Source: an uncultured Duganella sp. | GTDB lineage: Bacteria; Pseudomonadota; Gammaproteobacteria; Burkholderiales; Burkholderiaceae | Length of the DNA stretch: 16,807 nucleotides | Reading direction: 5' to 3' | Assembly: GCA_946482335.1 (NCBI GenBank) | Contig: CAMLRG010000120.1 | Location: 1-16,807 of the forward strand | Shown: in pieces, positions 15,953 to 16,807 of the stretch | Layout: the number at the start of each line of letters is the position of its first letter | Numbering within the stretch: position 1 is the stretch's first letter | Program-made: the position numbers and the translations under genes | The notes under the pieces: model-generated | Database searches by the model: none | Told to the model about the DNA's origin: nothing | Seen by the model: the letters and a program-made list of their open reading frames with translations, nothing else

Positions 15953-15999
15953 CAACATTTGTCCACTCGGGTTCCTGACCCCCATGTGGACAAATGTTG
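15953..15999. repeat. 14-bp inverted repeat with inner GGGT/ACCC stem
   Basis: CAACATTTGTCCAC (15953-15966) and GTGGACAAATGTTG (15986-15999) are perfect complements around a 19-nt centre. The centre itself holds GGGT (15969-15972) and ACCC (15978-15981). It lies between the purM terminator and the siderophore promoter. It may be a dispersed palindromic element, or a second barrier to readthrough from purM. Confidence 0.75.
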
Positions 16000-16001
16000 C
16001 C

Positions 16002-16032
16002 AAAAAAGAAAACGGAGCCGCGGGGGCTCCGT
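16002..16032 (-). terminator. Intrinsic terminator of purM
   Basis: On the minus strand the stem ACGGAGCC and GGCTCCGT (8 bp, 5-nt loop, 16032-16012) is followed at once by TTTTCTTTTTT (16011-16001 region). It begins 24 nt after the purM stop. This is a textbook Rho-independent terminator, separating purM from the siderophore operon downstream. Confidence 0.92.
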
Positions 16033-16056
16033 CTTTGCCTGCAGGCGCGGGGGCGC

Positions 16057-16807
16057 TTAGACGACGATGGTCTGGTGCTCGCCTTCCGCGCGGGCGCGGA
16101 TCTTGCCGATGCGGGTCACGGTTTCGCCGGCGGCGCTCAGCTGGGCCACCGCTGTGTCGGCGTTGTCAGCGGAGACGATCACGGTCATGCCGATGCCGCA
16201 GTTGAACACGCGGTGCATTTCGGCGTCGGCCACGCCGCCGTGCTGCTGCAGCCATTTGAACAGCGGCGGCATGGTCCAGGACTTGCCATCGAGTTCGGCG
16301 GTCAGGTTGTCGGCCAGCACGCGCGGGATGTTTTCGACCAGGCCGCCGCCGGTGATGTGCACCAGGCCTTTGACTTCCATCGATTCCATCAGCGCCAGCA
16401 GCGGCTTGACGTAGATGCGGGTCGGTTCCATCAGGACGTCGGCCAGCTTGCGGCCGTGGAAGTCGGCTTCCAGGTCGGGCTTGGCCACTTCGATGATCTT
16501 GCGCACCAGGGAGTAACCGTTGGAGTGGGCGCCCGAGGAGGCCAGGCCCAGCACCACGTCGCCCGGCTGGATCCTGGAGCCGTCGATCAGCTTGGATTTT
16601 TCCACCGCGCCGACGGCGAAGCCGGCCAGGTCGTATTCGCCGTCCGGGTACATGGACGGCATTTCAGCGGTTTCGCCGCCGATCAGGGCGCAGCCGGAGA
16701 TTTCGCAACCCTTGGCGATGCCCTTGATGACGTCGGTGGCGGTGGCCACGTTCAGCTTGCCGCAGGCGAAGTAGTCGAGGAAGAACAGCGGCTCGGCGCC
16801 CTGCACC
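16057..16807 (-). CDS. purM: Phosphoribosylformylglycinamidine cyclo-ligase, C-terminal part
   Basis: This is AIR synthetase, which closes the imidazole ring by converting FGAM to AIR with ATP in purine synthesis. About 249 C-terminal residues are visible of a usual 345-350; the N-terminus lies beyond the right edge. Family marks are the opening [16 protein letters not shown], the nucleotide/substrate loop [36 protein letters not shown] and [15 protein letters not shown]. The end is [13 protein letters not shown] with a TAA at 16057-16059. The gene is followed by a strong terminator, so it is probably a single-gene unit or the end of one. Confidence 0.97.
   Translation of the reverse strand, partial: VQGAEPLFFLDYFACGKLNVATATDVIKGIAKGCEISGCALIGGETAEMPSMYPDGEYDLAGFAVGAVEKSKLIDGSRIQPGDVVLGLASSGAHSNGYSLVRKIIEVAKPDLEADFHGRKLADVLMEPTRIYVKPLLALMESMEVKGLVHITGGGLVENIPRVLADNLTAELDGKSWTMPPLFKWLQQHGGVADAEMHRVFNCGIGMTVIVSADNADTAVAQLSAAGETVTRIGKIRARAEGEHQTIVV

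Overview
The window is about 16.8 kb of GC-rich bacterial chromosome. It most likely comes from the betaproteobacterial family Oxalobacteraceae (Massilia, Duganella or Janthinobacterium type). This is inferred from the protein flavour, from the recA-recX-DUF2889-sucC order, and from a GTCTGACCC-type palindrome that I associate with this group. No search was run. No transposase, integrase, phage gene, CRISPR array, tRNA or rRNA is visible, and no gene-free stretch exceeds about 190 bases.

Layout. (1) Positions 1-3239, minus strand, read right to left: recA, recX, a DUF2889 protein, then the start of sucC, which runs off the left edge. recA has a clear LexA box. The recA-recX gap is almost filled by two inverted copies of a 37-nt palindromic element. 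(2) Positions 3379-7859, plus strand: an overlapping four-gene operon of response regulator, TctE-like sensor kinase, DUF4212 small subunit and VC_2705-type sodium/solute symporter. It is divergent from recA across a 139-nt shared promoter region. (3) Positions 7914-9929: an exported S9 prolyl-oligopeptidase-type serine peptidase. (4) Positions 10059-11273: a phosphofructokinase with PPi-type active-site motifs. (5) Positions 11320-12042, minus: a fatty acid hydroxylase/sterol desaturase family membrane enzyme. (6) Positions 12204-12791, plus: an exported DUF1579-like protein. (7) Positions 12778-15866, minus: a compact siderophore unit made of an IucA/IucC-type synthetase followed by an MFS transporter, with a Fur-box-like site over its promoter. 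(8) Positions 16057-16807, minus: the C-terminal part of purM, with a strong intrinsic terminator.

How it works together. Most of the window is housekeeping: DNA repair, TCA cycle, glycolysis and purine synthesis. The accessory content is the self-contained sense-and-import operon, the iron-regulated siderophore pair, and single genes for peptide breakdown and lipid modification. I see no clearly new defence or mobile system. The best leads are the palindrome pair in the recA-recX gap, the shared recA/two-component promoter region, the large soluble insert in the symporter, the unusual GGNDS motif in the phosphofructokinase, and the minimal Fur-controlled siderophore locus.
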